From Amycolatopsis mediterranei (GTDB taxonomy: Bacteria > Actinomycetota > Actinomycetes > Mycobacteriales > Pseudonocardiaceae): a stretch of 64,000 bases of DNA. Each line of letters starts with the position of its first letter. Position 1 is the first letter of the stretch. The notes under the pieces were generated by a model. It had not been told where the DNA came from. It worked only from the letters and a program-made list of their open reading frames with translations, and searched no databases. The DNA is taken from positions 4,061,515 to 4,125,514 of the forward strand of contig NZ_CP100416.1 of the NCBI RefSeq assembly GCF_026017845.1. The letters run 5' to 3'. Below, in pieces: positions 51,076 to 58,941 of this stretch. A program made the translations under genes and the position numbers.

Positions 51076-51684
51076 GTGACCGAGACGGGGCGCCGCGAGC
51101 GCAAGAAGGCCGCCACCCGGCAAGCCTTGGCGGACGCCGCGCTGGAACTGTTCCTGGAGCGCGGCTACGACGCGGTCGGCGTGCGGGAAATCGCCGAGGC
51201 TGCCGACGTCTCGACGGCGACGCTGTTCAAGCACTTCCCCGACGGGAAGGAAGCACTGGTCTTCGACCAGGACACCGACCGCGAGGCCGCGCTCGTCGCC
51301 GCGGTCCGCGAGCGCCCGGCCGGGCAATCCATCCCGCAGGCGCTGCGTCGGCTGCTGGGCGACGAGCGGTCCCGTCAGGTCCGCGACGACCCGCGCTTCG
51401 CCGATTTCCTCCGTCTCGTCGACACCACTCCGGCACTCCACGAATACTTTCGCCGCATGTGGGTGCGCCACGAGAAGGCGCTGTCCGCAGCGATCGCCGC
51501 GGACGCCGCGCTCCCGGAGAGCGACCCCGGCTGTCAGGCGCTGGCCCATTTCGCTCTCGAAGCCGTCACCCTCGTGCACGGACGAGACGACGCCGAGTCC
51601 GCGCTCGACCGGATCTTCACCCTCCTCGACGCCGGGTGGACCGGCATGACGAAGGAATCCGCGAGGCACGGTCACCGAACCTGA
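51076..51684 (+). CDS. TetR-family transcriptional regulator
   Basis: The 202-residue repressor has the helix-turn-helix ALELFLERGYDAVGVREIAE...DVSTATLFKHF at residues about 20-60 and a C-terminal domain with LRLVDTTPALHEYF typical of the MftR/EthR-like group. It diverges from the FAD monooxygenase, a common arrangement in which the drug substrate releases the repressor. The GTG start is 43 bases after the palindromic operator. Confidence 0.9.
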   Translation: MTETGRRERKKAATRQALADAALELFLERGYDAVGVREIAEAADVSTATLFKHFPDGKEALVFDQDTDREAALVAAVRERPAGQSIPQALRRLLGDERSRQVRDDPRFADFLRLVDTTPALHEYFRRMWVRHEKALSAAIAADAALPESDPGCQALAHFALEAVTLVHGRDDAESALDRIFTLLDAGWTGMTKESARHGHRT

Positions 51685-51868
51685 CGGCGAACGCGTTCAC
51701 GGACGTTCGGCCCGGCGTGCCGAACCGCCTCGTACCCGGGAACCGGTCGGTCATCGGCCAGCAGGTCGGGCCCGCGTCCGGAATCGTTCGGGATTGCGTC
51801 GCGGCCTCTGCCACCGGTGCACGCTCGGGGCCAGGCGGGAAACCCGGCCGTCGGAGGTTGACCCGATC

Positions 51869-51913
51869 ATGAAGACGACCACCCGCACCATCGCGCTCGC
51901 CGGCACCGCGGTG
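51869..51913 (+). pseudogene. 5' fragment of a secreted-protein gene
   Basis: A good ribosome site (CGGAGGTT) precedes ATG 51869, and the first 15 codons (MKTTTRTIALAGTAV) look like the start of a signal peptide. After that the frame turns Arg-rich with no hydrophobic core, so the gene seems broken near 51913. A plus-strand 3' fragment at 52616-52756 may be the other end of the same gene. Confidence 0.35.
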
Positions 51914-52008
51914 CGGCTGAGCCCGGCCCGCGAAACCCGGGTTCGCCCCGGGTGGAACCGCCGCGCCACGGCGGTGGCGAGGGCACGCCGGGGGCTGCGC
52001 ATCGATCG

Positions 52009-52626
52009 TCACCGGGTGCGGTCGGCCAAGGTCGTCCGGCTGCGCTTTTCGTCGGCGGCAAGGAGAGTGCGGAGTTCGCCGGCCTCGGGCATGCCGAGGT
52101 CGGTGTAGACGTCCAGCGCGCGCCGGTAGTGCCACCGGGCTCGAGCGGCCCGGCCTTGCGCGTGGTGCGCATGGCCGAGGCCGGCGTGGGCCCCGGCCTG
52201 CTGTTCACGCAGGCCCAGCTCCGCCGCGATCGCGTTCGCGGCGGTGTGGTGGACCTGAGCCTCGGCCGGGCGGCCCGTGACGTGCGCGGCTTCGCCCCGA
52301 CCGTTCAGTGCGCTGGCTTCCCCTCTGCGGTCCCCGATCTCGCGGAACAGGGCGATGGCCTGCTGATGCTGTCCGGTGTCCAGGCCGGCGCGCGTGTGGA
52401 GGGTGCCGAGGTGGTTCAGCGTCCAAGCTTCGCCGACGGAGTTGGCGAGCTGCCGGTACCGGACCAGCGCCTGGTAGAGGTGCTCGCTCGCCTCCCCGTA
52501 CCGGCCCATCCGGACCTCGACGTCACCGAGGCTGGTCAACGTCCAGGCCTCGCCGGTGCGGTCGTCGAGCTGCCGGAAGAGGGCGAGGGCCCGCGCGAGG
52601 TGCTCGGTGGCCTGTGTGGGTGGCGG
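52009..52626 (-). pseudogene. C-terminal TPR fragment of a SARP/AfsR-like regulator
   Basis: The frame encodes tetratricopeptide repeats with the usual actinobacterial pattern: LARALALFRQLDDRTGEAWT, GEASEHLYQALVRYRQLANS, HQQAIALFREIGDRRGEASA and ARARWHYRRALDVYTDLGM. It is open upstream only to about 52638 (TAG) and there is no start codon with a ribosome site at its beginning; the DNA-binding and NB-ARC domains expected upstream are absent. The similarity begins within ten bases of the 3' fragment of another gene on the opposite strand. Confidence 0.7.
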
Positions 52627-52756
52627 CCGCCTCTTGTTCTACCGGGCCAGTGACGGTTTGGCTGTCACCGGTGTGGTGAGCAACGTCGGTGGCTTCACCA
52701 ACCTGGAGACAGTCGGCGGATTCACCCCCGGTTGGACCCTCGTCACCTTGGCGTGA
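52616..52756 (+). pseudogene. 3' fragment of a secreted-type gene
   Basis: The 46 codons VGGGRLLFYRASDG...NLETVGGFTPGW...TLA end at TGA 52754-52756. The FYRASDGxAVTG...GGFTxLxTVGGFTPGWT pattern is seen at the C terminus of some secreted actinobacterial proteins with beta-propeller or tectonin-like repeats; the family name is uncertain. Only the last module is left, joined to the TPR fragment near 52620. Confidence 0.5.
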
Positions 52757-52889
52757 ACCTGACGCTGGGCACCGACACGCCCTTGACGGGCGCGCCAGCG
52801 GGTCCTCGTGCGCCCCGCGGGTCACCGAACTGGACCGACTGGTCCAGTTCGGTGCGGGCCATCATGAACCGCTGCGGGCCGAGGGTGGT

Positions 52890-53789
52890 TCAGCTGAGAT
52901 CTTGGGGGTGCAACACGATGCGCCCGTGGGTCTTGCGGTCGGTCAGGGCCTGATAGGCGTCGCGCACGGCGGTGAGTGGGTACGTTGCGGCGATGGGGAT
53001 GTGCAGGTCGCCGGTGGCGGCGAGGGTGGCCAGTTCGGCCAGTGCCGGGAGTCCGCCGGCATCGGTCGTCCCGAGGGATTTGACGCCCTTCTCCTTCGCG
53101 CCGCGGTAGTCGACGACGGTGTCGATGCGGTCTGCCGGAACGCCGAGGTCGATGGCGAGGTCGAGGTAGCCGCCACCGACGGTGTCGATGAAGGCGTCGG
53201 CTCGGTCGGTCGCGGCGAGGATCCGTTCCTGTTCGCCGTCGCCGTACCGGACGGGCTCGACGCCGTGGTGCCGGAGCAGGTCGAAATGCGCGTCGCCGGC
53301 CAGGCCGATCACCCTCGCGCCGGCACGGAGGGCGAGCTGGGCGGCGGTGAACCCGACGCCGCCCGATGCGCCCGAGATCACGATGGTCTCGCCCGGCCGG
53401 GGTTCGACCGCCCGTGTGGCGCCGAGGCCCGCCATCGGTGTGGTGCAGAGCGAGCCCGCCACGTCCCAGGAGAGGTCGTGGGGCTTGCACACCAGCTGGT
53501 CTGCGGGGACGGCGACGAACTGGGCGTGGGCATCCCAGCTCTGGAGCCGGCCCAGCACCGCGTCACCGACGGCGAAGCCGGGCACGTCGGCACCGATCGC
53601 CACGACTTCACCGGCGAGATCGCGGCCCGGCGTGTACGAACTGCCGTGCAGCGCCGGTAACGCCCCGGGGTTGAGCGCACCGGCTTCGACCCGCACGACC
53701 ACTTGGCCCGGCCCGGCCGCTGGCTCGGGGACGTCCGCCAGGTAGATCCCGTCGATGCCCGAAAAACGGTCGTACCGCACTGCTTTCAT
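52890..53789 (-). CDS. Zinc-free quinone oxidoreductase-type MDR protein
   Basis: The 299-residue medium-chain dehydrogenase/reductase has the N-terminal GroES-like part (VVVRVEAGALNPG, TPGRDLAGEVVAIGADV) and the cofactor loop VISGASGGVGFTAAQLAL. The structural and catalytic zinc ligands of alcohol dehydrogenases are absent, as in quinone oxidoreductases. It probably uses NADPH. The ATG at 53789 is 54 bases after the TetR stop, so it is the second gene of a TetR-led operon. Confidence 0.9.
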   Translation of the reverse strand: MKAVRYDRFSGIDGIYLADVPEPAAGPGQVVVRVEAGALNPGALPALHGSSYTPGRDLAGEVVAIGADVPGFAVGDAVLGRLQSWDAHAQFVAVPADQLVCKPHDLSWDVAGSLCTTPMAGLGATRAVEPRPGETIVISGASGGVGFTAAQLALRAGARVIGLAGDAHFDLLRHHGVEPVRYGDGEQERILAATDRADAFIDTVGGGYLDLAIDLGVPADRIDTVVDYRGAKEKGVKSLGTTDAGGLPALAELATLAATGDLHIPIAATYPLTAVRDAYQALTDRKTHGRIVLHPQDLS

Positions 53790-53843
53790 CGTGTCTCCCG
53801 GTTTGCGCGTGATTCGAGTCGGCCGGATCGCGGGTGAGGGCAC

Positions 53844-54437
53844 TCAGGGGCGGCGCAGGAGTGGCATGAGGATGTCGTCGACGAGATGCGCAACGAAGTC
53901 CGCGTCGCACGGCTCGCCCACGACCACGACGCGATGCAAGATCACCGCGGGTGCGACCTCGGCGAACAGCGCTGCCGCCCCGGGTGTCAGCCGCTCGGCC
54001 GCAAGTCCGTCCGTCATCGCGGACTGGTCCTGCCGCAGGATGTGCCGCATCTCCTGGGCGAGCCGCACGTCGGTGCGCATGCCGGTGAACATGGCCCCGA
54101 GCAGACCCACGTCCTGTTCGGAAATGCTCCGCGCGAGCCAGGTCGCCAGGGAATGCACGTCCTCCCGGAGACTCTCGCCCTCGGGCTGTGGAGGCTTCGC
54201 GGGTGCACGGTGCTCGATCGCCGCGGTGACCAGTGCCGCCTTGTCGCGGTACCGGCGGTAGATCGTCGTCTTCGCCGCCCCGGAACGCCCGGCCACCGCC
54301 TCGATCGAGAGCTGCTCGTACCCGACCTCGGTCAGCAGTGACAGTGTCGCGTCAAGAATGGCCAGGTCGCGGGTGTGATCCCGCGGCCGTCCCGTCGCCG
54401 GGGGCCGAGTCACGTCGCCGGACGCCAAAGTGCTCAC
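53844..54437 (-). CDS. TetR-family transcriptional regulator
   Basis: The 197-residue protein has the helix-turn-helix ILDATLSLLTEVGYEQLSIE...SGAAKTTIYRRYRDK at residues about 27-73 and a TetR_C_16/AcrR-like C-terminal domain (EDVHSLATWLARSISEQDVG). It is the first gene of an operon with the quinone oxidoreductase. The 31-bp imperfect palindrome directly upstream of its start is the probable site of autoregulation. Confidence 0.9.
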   Translation of the reverse strand: MSTLASGDVTRPPATGRPRDHTRDLAILDATLSLLTEVGYEQLSIEAVAGRSGAAKTTIYRRYRDKAALVTAAIEHRAPAKPPQPEGESLREDVHSLATWLARSISEQDVGLLGAMFTGMRTDVRLAQEMRHILRQDQSAMTDGLAAERLTPGAAALFAEVAPAVILHRVVVVGEPCDADFVAHLVDDILMPLLRRP

Positions 54438-54443
54438 CCGCTC

Positions 54444-54474
54444 CTTTCGCTACGCTACGGCCGCGTATCGAAAG
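54444..54474. promoter_or_regulatory. Operator upstream of the tetR-oxidoreductase operon
   Basis: CTTTCGCTACG (54444-54454) and CGTATCGAAAG (54464-54474) pair at 10 of 11 positions around 9 bases. The site begins 7 bases from the TetR start codon, so bound repressor would block the promoter of the operon. Confidence 0.6.
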
Positions 54475-54518
54475 TACCTCGAGCCTGTTCCGGCGCGCAA
54501 CCCGCGGCGTTCACCGTG

Positions 54519-55685
54519 CTACGCGGTCGCCGGCGCTCGGCGGGGGTGCGGGTAGTCCGGCGCGCGGTGCTGGAAGGACAGGATCGCGGGGTTCCGGATC
54601 GTGCCGTCCCGGATTTCGACCGCGCGGCGGACGGTTTCGTGACCGTCCCATGTGGAGGGTCCGGAAAGGACCGGCCGCAGGTGCGGCAGCAGGGCTTCGC
54701 TGATCTCCCAGGTGGCCGAGTTCCACAGGTACGACGGGCTGTGGTCGACGGCGTAGTAGGTGATGTCGTCGCCGACCGGGAACGTCGGCCGGGAGAACGT
54801 CGTGGGCCGGGCCCAGCTGAAGCCCATGCCTTCGTCGCAGGAGACGTCGACGATGAGGCTGCCGGGCGCGAACGCGGCGAGGTCGTCCTCGATGAGGAAG
54901 GTCAGCGGGGCGGCGGTGTCCTGCAGCACGCAGTTGACGACCACGTCGTGCTCGGCGAGGAACCCGGCCAGCGGCACCCGGCCGTGGTCGGTGACGGCGT
55001 GGCTGCGGCGGAGGTCGCCCGGGTGGCTCGCGTCGTGGTCGAGGTGCACCATCGTCGCGGAATGGATCGGTGCGCCGACCGCGCTGAGGCCGCGGGCGGT
55101 GAGGACGTCGACGTCGTGGATCCCGTGGGCGTTCAGCGCGGTGACCGAGCCGCGCGCCGTCGCACCGAAGCCGATCACCACGGCCCGCAGCCGCCGGCCG
55201 TAGTCGCCGGTCGACCCGATCAGCTGCAGGGCGTGCAGGACCGAGCAGTAGCCGGCCAGCTCGTTGTTCTTGTGGAACACGTGCAGGCCGAACGAGCCGT
55301 CGCGCCGCCAGTGGTTCATCGCCTCGAAGGCGATCACGGTCAGTTGCCGGTCGATGGCGAGCTGGGTCAGCTCGGCGTCCTGCACGCAGTGCGGCCAGCC
55401 CCACAGCACCTGGCCCGCCCGCAGTTCGGCGACGTCTTCTCGCAGTGGTTTGGCCAGCAGGATGACGTCGCACTCGGCGATGAGCTGCTCGCGCGTCCGC
55501 AGCCCCGCGACGGCGTCCGCGAGGCGCTCGTCGGGCACGCCGAAGGGTTTGCCGTAGCCGTGTTCGAGGTAGATGGTCTTGCGGAGATCGGCGTCGATCC
55601 GGTCGAAGTGGTGCGGGTGGATCGGCAGCCGCCGTTCGTTTTCTTTCCGCGAATGCGCGATGACGCCGAGACTGAGCTGGTGCAC
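54519..55685 (-). CDS. Alanine dehydrogenase/PNT-fold protein, N5-(carboxyethyl)ornithine synthase-like
   Basis: The 388-residue protein opens with LGVIAHSRKENERRLPIHP, the substrate-binding start of the AlaDH/saccharopine dehydrogenase-type fold, and has a Rossmann loop AVVIGFGATARGSVTALNA. QVLWGWPHCVQDAELTQLAI and FHKNNELAGYCSVLHAL resemble N5-(carboxyethyl)ornithine synthase, which reduces the imine formed between an amino acid side chain and pyruvate with NADPH. GTG 55685 follows AAGGGG. A different amino-acid dehydrogenase activity is possible. Confidence 0.75.
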   Translation of the reverse strand: MHQLSLGVIAHSRKENERRLPIHPHHFDRIDADLRKTIYLEHGYGKPFGVPDERLADAVAGLRTREQLIAECDVILLAKPLREDVAELRAGQVLWGWPHCVQDAELTQLAIDRQLTVIAFEAMNHWRRDGSFGLHVFHKNNELAGYCSVLHALQLIGSTGDYGRRLRAVVIGFGATARGSVTALNAHGIHDVDVLTARGLSAVGAPIHSATMVHLDHDASHPGDLRRSHAVTDHGRVPLAGFLAEHDVVVNCVLQDTAAPLTFLIEDDLAAFAPGSLIVDVSCDEGMGFSWARPTTFSRPTFPVGDDITYYAVDHSPSYLWNSATWEISEALLPHLRPVLSGPSTWDGHETVRRAVEIRDGTIRNPAILSFQHRAPDYPHPRRAPATA

Positions 55686-55763
55686 GGTGGCCCCTTTGCT
55701 AGGAGCCAGTCTTAACACACCCAGCGCAGTCGTCGTGTACGCAGGGTGTGTTCGCCCATGGGT

Positions 55764-56312
55764 TCAGGAATCCTCCGGTTCCCGGCTGTCCACGACAGTG
55801 GTGACCCGGCCGGTCGCGACGTCGTACACGTGGCCGGAGACGCTCACCTTCCCGGTGAGCACCGGCGCGGTGAGCAAGCGTTCGACGTCCGTGCGGACGG
55901 TCAGGTGCGGGTCGGTGACGACGGAGGCTTCCAGCGCCGCCTCCGCGATGTGGGTCGCTTCGGCGGCTCGGTGCCGGAACGCGGGGTCGGCCAGCAGGCC
56001 CGTCCCGCACTGCGTGTGGTGGATGACCGCGACTTCGGGGCGCAACCCGGCTGTGCCTTGGCCACCGGAAATCTGCTGGACGAGGTAGGCCAGGTACGCG
56101 ATGTCGTCGATGACGGCCTGGTTGACGCGTCCGCCCGCGTTGCGGATGACGGGCGCGTCGCCGAGCCGGAGCCCGAGGACGATCGCGGGGTCGACCCGGT
56201 GATCGAGGCACGTCACCACGATCGATCGCGTGGCGGGCAGGCCGAGCGTCGCGGGAGCGTAGGTGCGGGCGAACTCTTCGTTCCGGTCGAGCAGGGCGGC
56301 GATTCTGGTCAT
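55764..56312 (-). CDS. Beta-class carbonic anhydrase-like protein
   Basis: The 182-residue protein has SIVVTCLDHRVDP (zinc-ligand Cys and the Asp-Arg pair), VIRNAGGRV and AVIHHTQCG (ligands His and Cys), the complete zinc set of beta-carbonic anhydrases. The product would interconvert CO2 and bicarbonate in the cytosol. It lies 26 bases before the stop of the alpha/beta hydrolase gene on the same strand, which suggests one operon under the TetR operator at 57352. Confidence 0.85.
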   Translation of the reverse strand: MTRIAALLDRNEEFARTYAPATLGLPATRSIVVTCLDHRVDPAIVLGLRLGDAPVIRNAGGRVNQAVIDDIAYLAYLVQQISGGQGTAGLRPEVAVIHHTQCGTGLLADPAFRHRAAEATHIAEAALEASVVTDPHLTVRTDVERLLTAPVLTGKVSVSGHVYDVATGRVTTVVDSREPEDS

Positions 56313-56338
56313 GGTGGTCCTTCCGTCGTGAGCGTGCG

Positions 56339-57334
56339 TCATCGGTTGGTGGTGGCCGCCGTGCCGACGCCGTGGCGTTCGGCGACGCGGTGGATCGCGG
56401 CGGCGAGCAGGTCCGGGTGTTCGCTCGTGGTCAGGTGACCGCCGGGGAAGGTCAGGATCTCGGCCTCGGGCACGCGTTCGCGCGTGGCCTGGATCTGCCG
56501 GTGCTCGTAGGGGTCCTCGTCGCTGCCGCCGACTGAGAACGGGATCGAGCCGTGCAGGGCGCGGGCGATCGCGGCGAGATCCCAGCGCTGGGCGTTGCGG
56601 CGGTGCTCCGCGACGAATCCCGCCGCGTCGTGCAGGAACGCCGCGCCGTCGTGCCGGGTGACCGCCGACCACATTTCGGTCAGTTCGGCCGCGGAGGGGC
56701 GGTAGCCGCGGGCGTACATGCGGGCCTGGACCATGGCCGAGGCGAACACGCGCGACGATCGCTGCGCCTGCCGCATGCCGAGCGCGCCCAACGGGGTGCG
56801 GAGCAGCGGCGTGCCCCGCCACGGGTGGGTGTGCGCGTCGGCGAACAAGCCGCCGTTCACCATGAACACGGCCGCGATGACGGGGGTGCCGTCGGTCCGC
56901 GCCAGCTTGCGGCGGAGGATTTCCAGCACCGCGAGCGAGGTGTAGTCGAAGGTGACGACCACGGTGCGGCGCACGCCGTGGTGCCGCCACAACGCCTCGA
57001 CCAGGTCGGCCCGCTCGACCGTGGAGTACGCGTAGCCGCGGGGCTTGTCCGAGTCGCCCTGGCCGACCGGCTCCACGTAGAGGCGCGGCCCGAGGGTGCC
57101 GCCGAGGATCCGGTCCACCTGGGCCCAGCCGTAGGAGCCGTCCGGGAAACCGGGCAACAGGGTCAGCCAGACGTCGTCCGCACCGGGTTTCGCGGCCGCA
57201 ACGCGCTCGAAGACCCGCAGCGCGCCCGGTTCCGCGGCGGCTTCCTGCTCGGTCAGGACGCGCGCGGTTTCCGGGTGGTACCGGATTCGCCGGCCGCCCG
57301 CGAACCACTCGGCGGCCGTGACGATGCCGTTCAT
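56339..57334 (-). CDS. Alpha/beta hydrolase with possible Asp nucleophile
   Basis: The 331-residue protein has the oxyanion region LTLLPGFPDGSYGW and a strand leading to VVVTFDYTSLAVLEIL, where the nucleophile elbow carries Asp rather than Ser, as in epoxide hydrolases and haloalkane dehalogenases. A late His is in FPGGHLTTSEHPDLL. The cap region (residues about 160-255) is helical. It diverges from the TetR gene at 57414, with two identical operators between, and is followed by the carbonic anhydrase gene. Confidence 0.82.
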   Translation of the reverse strand: MNGIVTAAEWFAGGRRIRYHPETARVLTEQEAAAEPGALRVFERVAAAKPGADDVWLTLLPGFPDGSYGWAQVDRILGGTLGPRLYVEPVGQGDSDKPRGYAYSTVERADLVEALWRHHGVRRTVVVTFDYTSLAVLEILRRKLARTDGTPVIAAVFMVNGGLFADAHTHPWRGTPLLRTPLGALGMRQAQRSSRVFASAMVQARMYARGYRPSAAELTEMWSAVTRHDGAAFLHDAAGFVAEHRRNAQRWDLAAIARALHGSIPFSVGGSDEDPYEHRQIQATRERVPEAEILTFPGGHLTTSEHPDLLAAAIHRVAERHGVGTAATTNR

Positions 57335-57351
57335 CGGTGCTCCCTTCGCCG

Positions 57352-57397
57352 TTAGTGGACGCTGTCCACCATAGGGCGATTAGTGGACGCTGTCCAC
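57352..57397. promoter_or_regulatory. Two identical TetR operators
   Basis: TTAGTGGACGCTGTCCAC occurs twice, at 57352-57369 and 57380-57397. Each contains the palindrome GTGGAC-GCT-GTCCAC. The centres are 28 bases apart. The sites fill the space between the divergent hydrolase and TetR genes, and the second ends 16 bases before the TetR start. Confidence 0.8.
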
Positions 57398-57413
57398 AAG
57401 TTATCCTTCGCCC

Positions 57414-58088
57414 GTGACGACCAATGGGCCTTCGGCGGAGAAGCACCCGGCGCAGCGGCGGCGGCCGCGCGGCGCCGTCCGCGAAGGCCTGGTCGCCGCG
57501 GGGGTGGAGATGGCCAGGACCGGCGGCCCGGACGCGGTGGTGCTGCGGGAGGCGACCCGGATCGTGGGCGTGGTGCCGAACGCCGCCTACCGGCACTTCG
57601 CCGACCGCGACGAGCTCCTGGCCGAGGTCTGCCTGGCGGCGATGCGCGAACTGGCCGGCCGGATGGCCGCCGGCGTCGCCCGGGTCGAGGGGGAGCGCGG
57701 GGACCCCGTCGCCGCACGCCTGCGGCTGTACGCGATCGGCGTCGCCTACCTGGAGTTCGCCCGCGAGCAACCGGGACTGTTCGCCACCGCGTTCTCCCTG
57801 CCCCAGCAGCACGGCTACGACATGCCGGGCACCGAACCCGGGCCGCCACGGACCCCCCTCGGCCAGCTGCGCGCCGCGCTCGACGAACTGGTCGACGCGG
57901 GCGTGCTCGACGAGGGGCGCCGCGACGGTATCGAGTACCCGATCTGGTCCGCCGTGCACGGACTGGCCGTGCTCGCCGGGCAGGGTCCGTTGCGTGACTT
58001 GCCGGCCCCGGCCCGTGAGCACCTCGAGAACCTCACCATGGCGTTCCTCGACCACGGGATCGGCAGCGTCGATCAGCCGGCCGAGTAG
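57414..58088 (+). CDS. TetR-family transcriptional regulator (TetR-WHG type C terminus)
   Basis: The 224-residue protein has the helix-turn-helix VREGLVAAGVEMARTGG...ATRIVGVVPNAAYRHF and a C-terminal domain with LEFAREQPGLFATAF and EYPIWSAVHGLAVL, the WHG-like signature. It probably represses the divergent hydrolase/carbonic anhydrase genes and itself through the paired operators at 57352-57397. Confidence 0.9.
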   Translation: MTTNGPSAEKHPAQRRRPRGAVREGLVAAGVEMARTGGPDAVVLREATRIVGVVPNAAYRHFADRDELLAEVCLAAMRELAGRMAAGVARVEGERGDPVAARLRLYAIGVAYLEFAREQPGLFATAFSLPQQHGYDMPGTEPGPPRTPLGQLRAALDELVDAGVLDEGRRDGIEYPIWSAVHGLAVLAGQGPLRDLPAPAREHLENLTMAFLDHGIGSVDQPAE

Positions 58089-58176
58089 CCCGGCCGGCAC
58101 ACCTGTCGTGGTGGTTCTTCGGGCCGGCCGCCGGGGGAGTGGCCTTCGACGAAGTCCGGGTCGTGGTAGCCGCGGT

Positions 58177-58794
58177 TCAGCGGCCGGGATCCGGCCGGCC
58201 GGGGCGGTTCAGGAGACCGGTGAGGTAGATGTCCGCTTGGCGGCGGGCGGTGGGTTTCCAATCCGGGACGTGGGGGAGACCCTGCGCCAGCAACGCGCCG
58301 AAGCTGACGATGTCGGCCCTGGTCACGTCGGCCCGGATCGTGCCGTCGTCTCGTCCTTGTTCGAGGATCGAGCCCAGTGTCCGGTGGGCTTCGTCCCGGA
58401 GCGCGACGGTGGCTTGGTCGGCGGGTGCCGGGCCACCGTGCATCGGCAGCACGAGGTCCGATCCGTGCTCGATGGTGCGTTCGAGGAAGAAGCGGATCCG
58501 CTCGATCGGGGGTCCGTCGAGGGCCGCGGCCCGGCGGGCGGTCTCCAGCACCAGCTGGAAGGACCGGTGCGTCAAGGCGCCGAGCAGCGCGTCCCGCGAG
58601 GGGTAGTGGCGGTAGACGGTCCCGACGCCGACCCCGGCGTCCGCCGCGATAGTGGCCATCGGGACCGCGGTCCCGTCCCGGCGGACCGCGGCGGCGGCGG
58701 CCGCCAGGACCCGGTCGCGGTTGTCGATCGCGTCCCGCCGCAGCTCCCGGCGCCTGCCCGGTCCGCCTTTGCTCTCGCTCACGGCTCCGATCAT
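58177..58794 (-). CDS. TetR-family transcriptional regulator
   Basis: The 205-residue protein has the helix-turn-helix VLAAAAAAVRRDGTAVPMAT...DAGVGVGTVYRHYPSR at residues about 30-75 and a C-terminal domain with FGALLAQGLPHVP (SACE-type). ATG 58794 is used; GTG 58782 is an alternative. It diverges from the HSL-type hydrolase at 58942 and the 16-bp palindrome at 58837 is its likely operator. Confidence 0.88.
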   Translation of the reverse strand: MIGAVSESKGGPGRRRELRRDAIDNRDRVLAAAAAAVRRDGTAVPMATIAADAGVGVGTVYRHYPSRDALLGALTHRSFQLVLETARRAAALDGPPIERIRFFLERTIEHGSDLVLPMHGGPAPADQATVALRDEAHRTLGSILEQGRDDGTIRADVTRADIVSFGALLAQGLPHVPDWKPTARRQADIYLTGLLNRPGRPDPGR

Positions 58795-58820
58795 CGCAGT
58801 TCGGTGCGTCGCCGGAGTCG

Positions 58821-58852
58821 TTGACAACCGATTAGCCGGACGATATCGTCCG
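58821..58852 (+). promoter_or_regulatory. Promoter with embedded operator upstream of the HSL-type hydrolase
   Basis: TTGACA (58821-58826) and TATCGT (58844-58849) are spaced by 17 bases, a good vegetative promoter. The perfect palindrome CGGACGATATCGTCCG (58837-58852) covers the -10 box, so a bound TetR dimer would block RNA polymerase. Confidence 0.75.
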
Positions 58853-58941
58853 TTTATTGCGCCTGAGCGCAGCCGAGTCCGTGTCCTGGTCCCGATCACC
58901 GTCGATCCGGTCCGTACGAATCTCCGGAGAGCAGGACCGTC

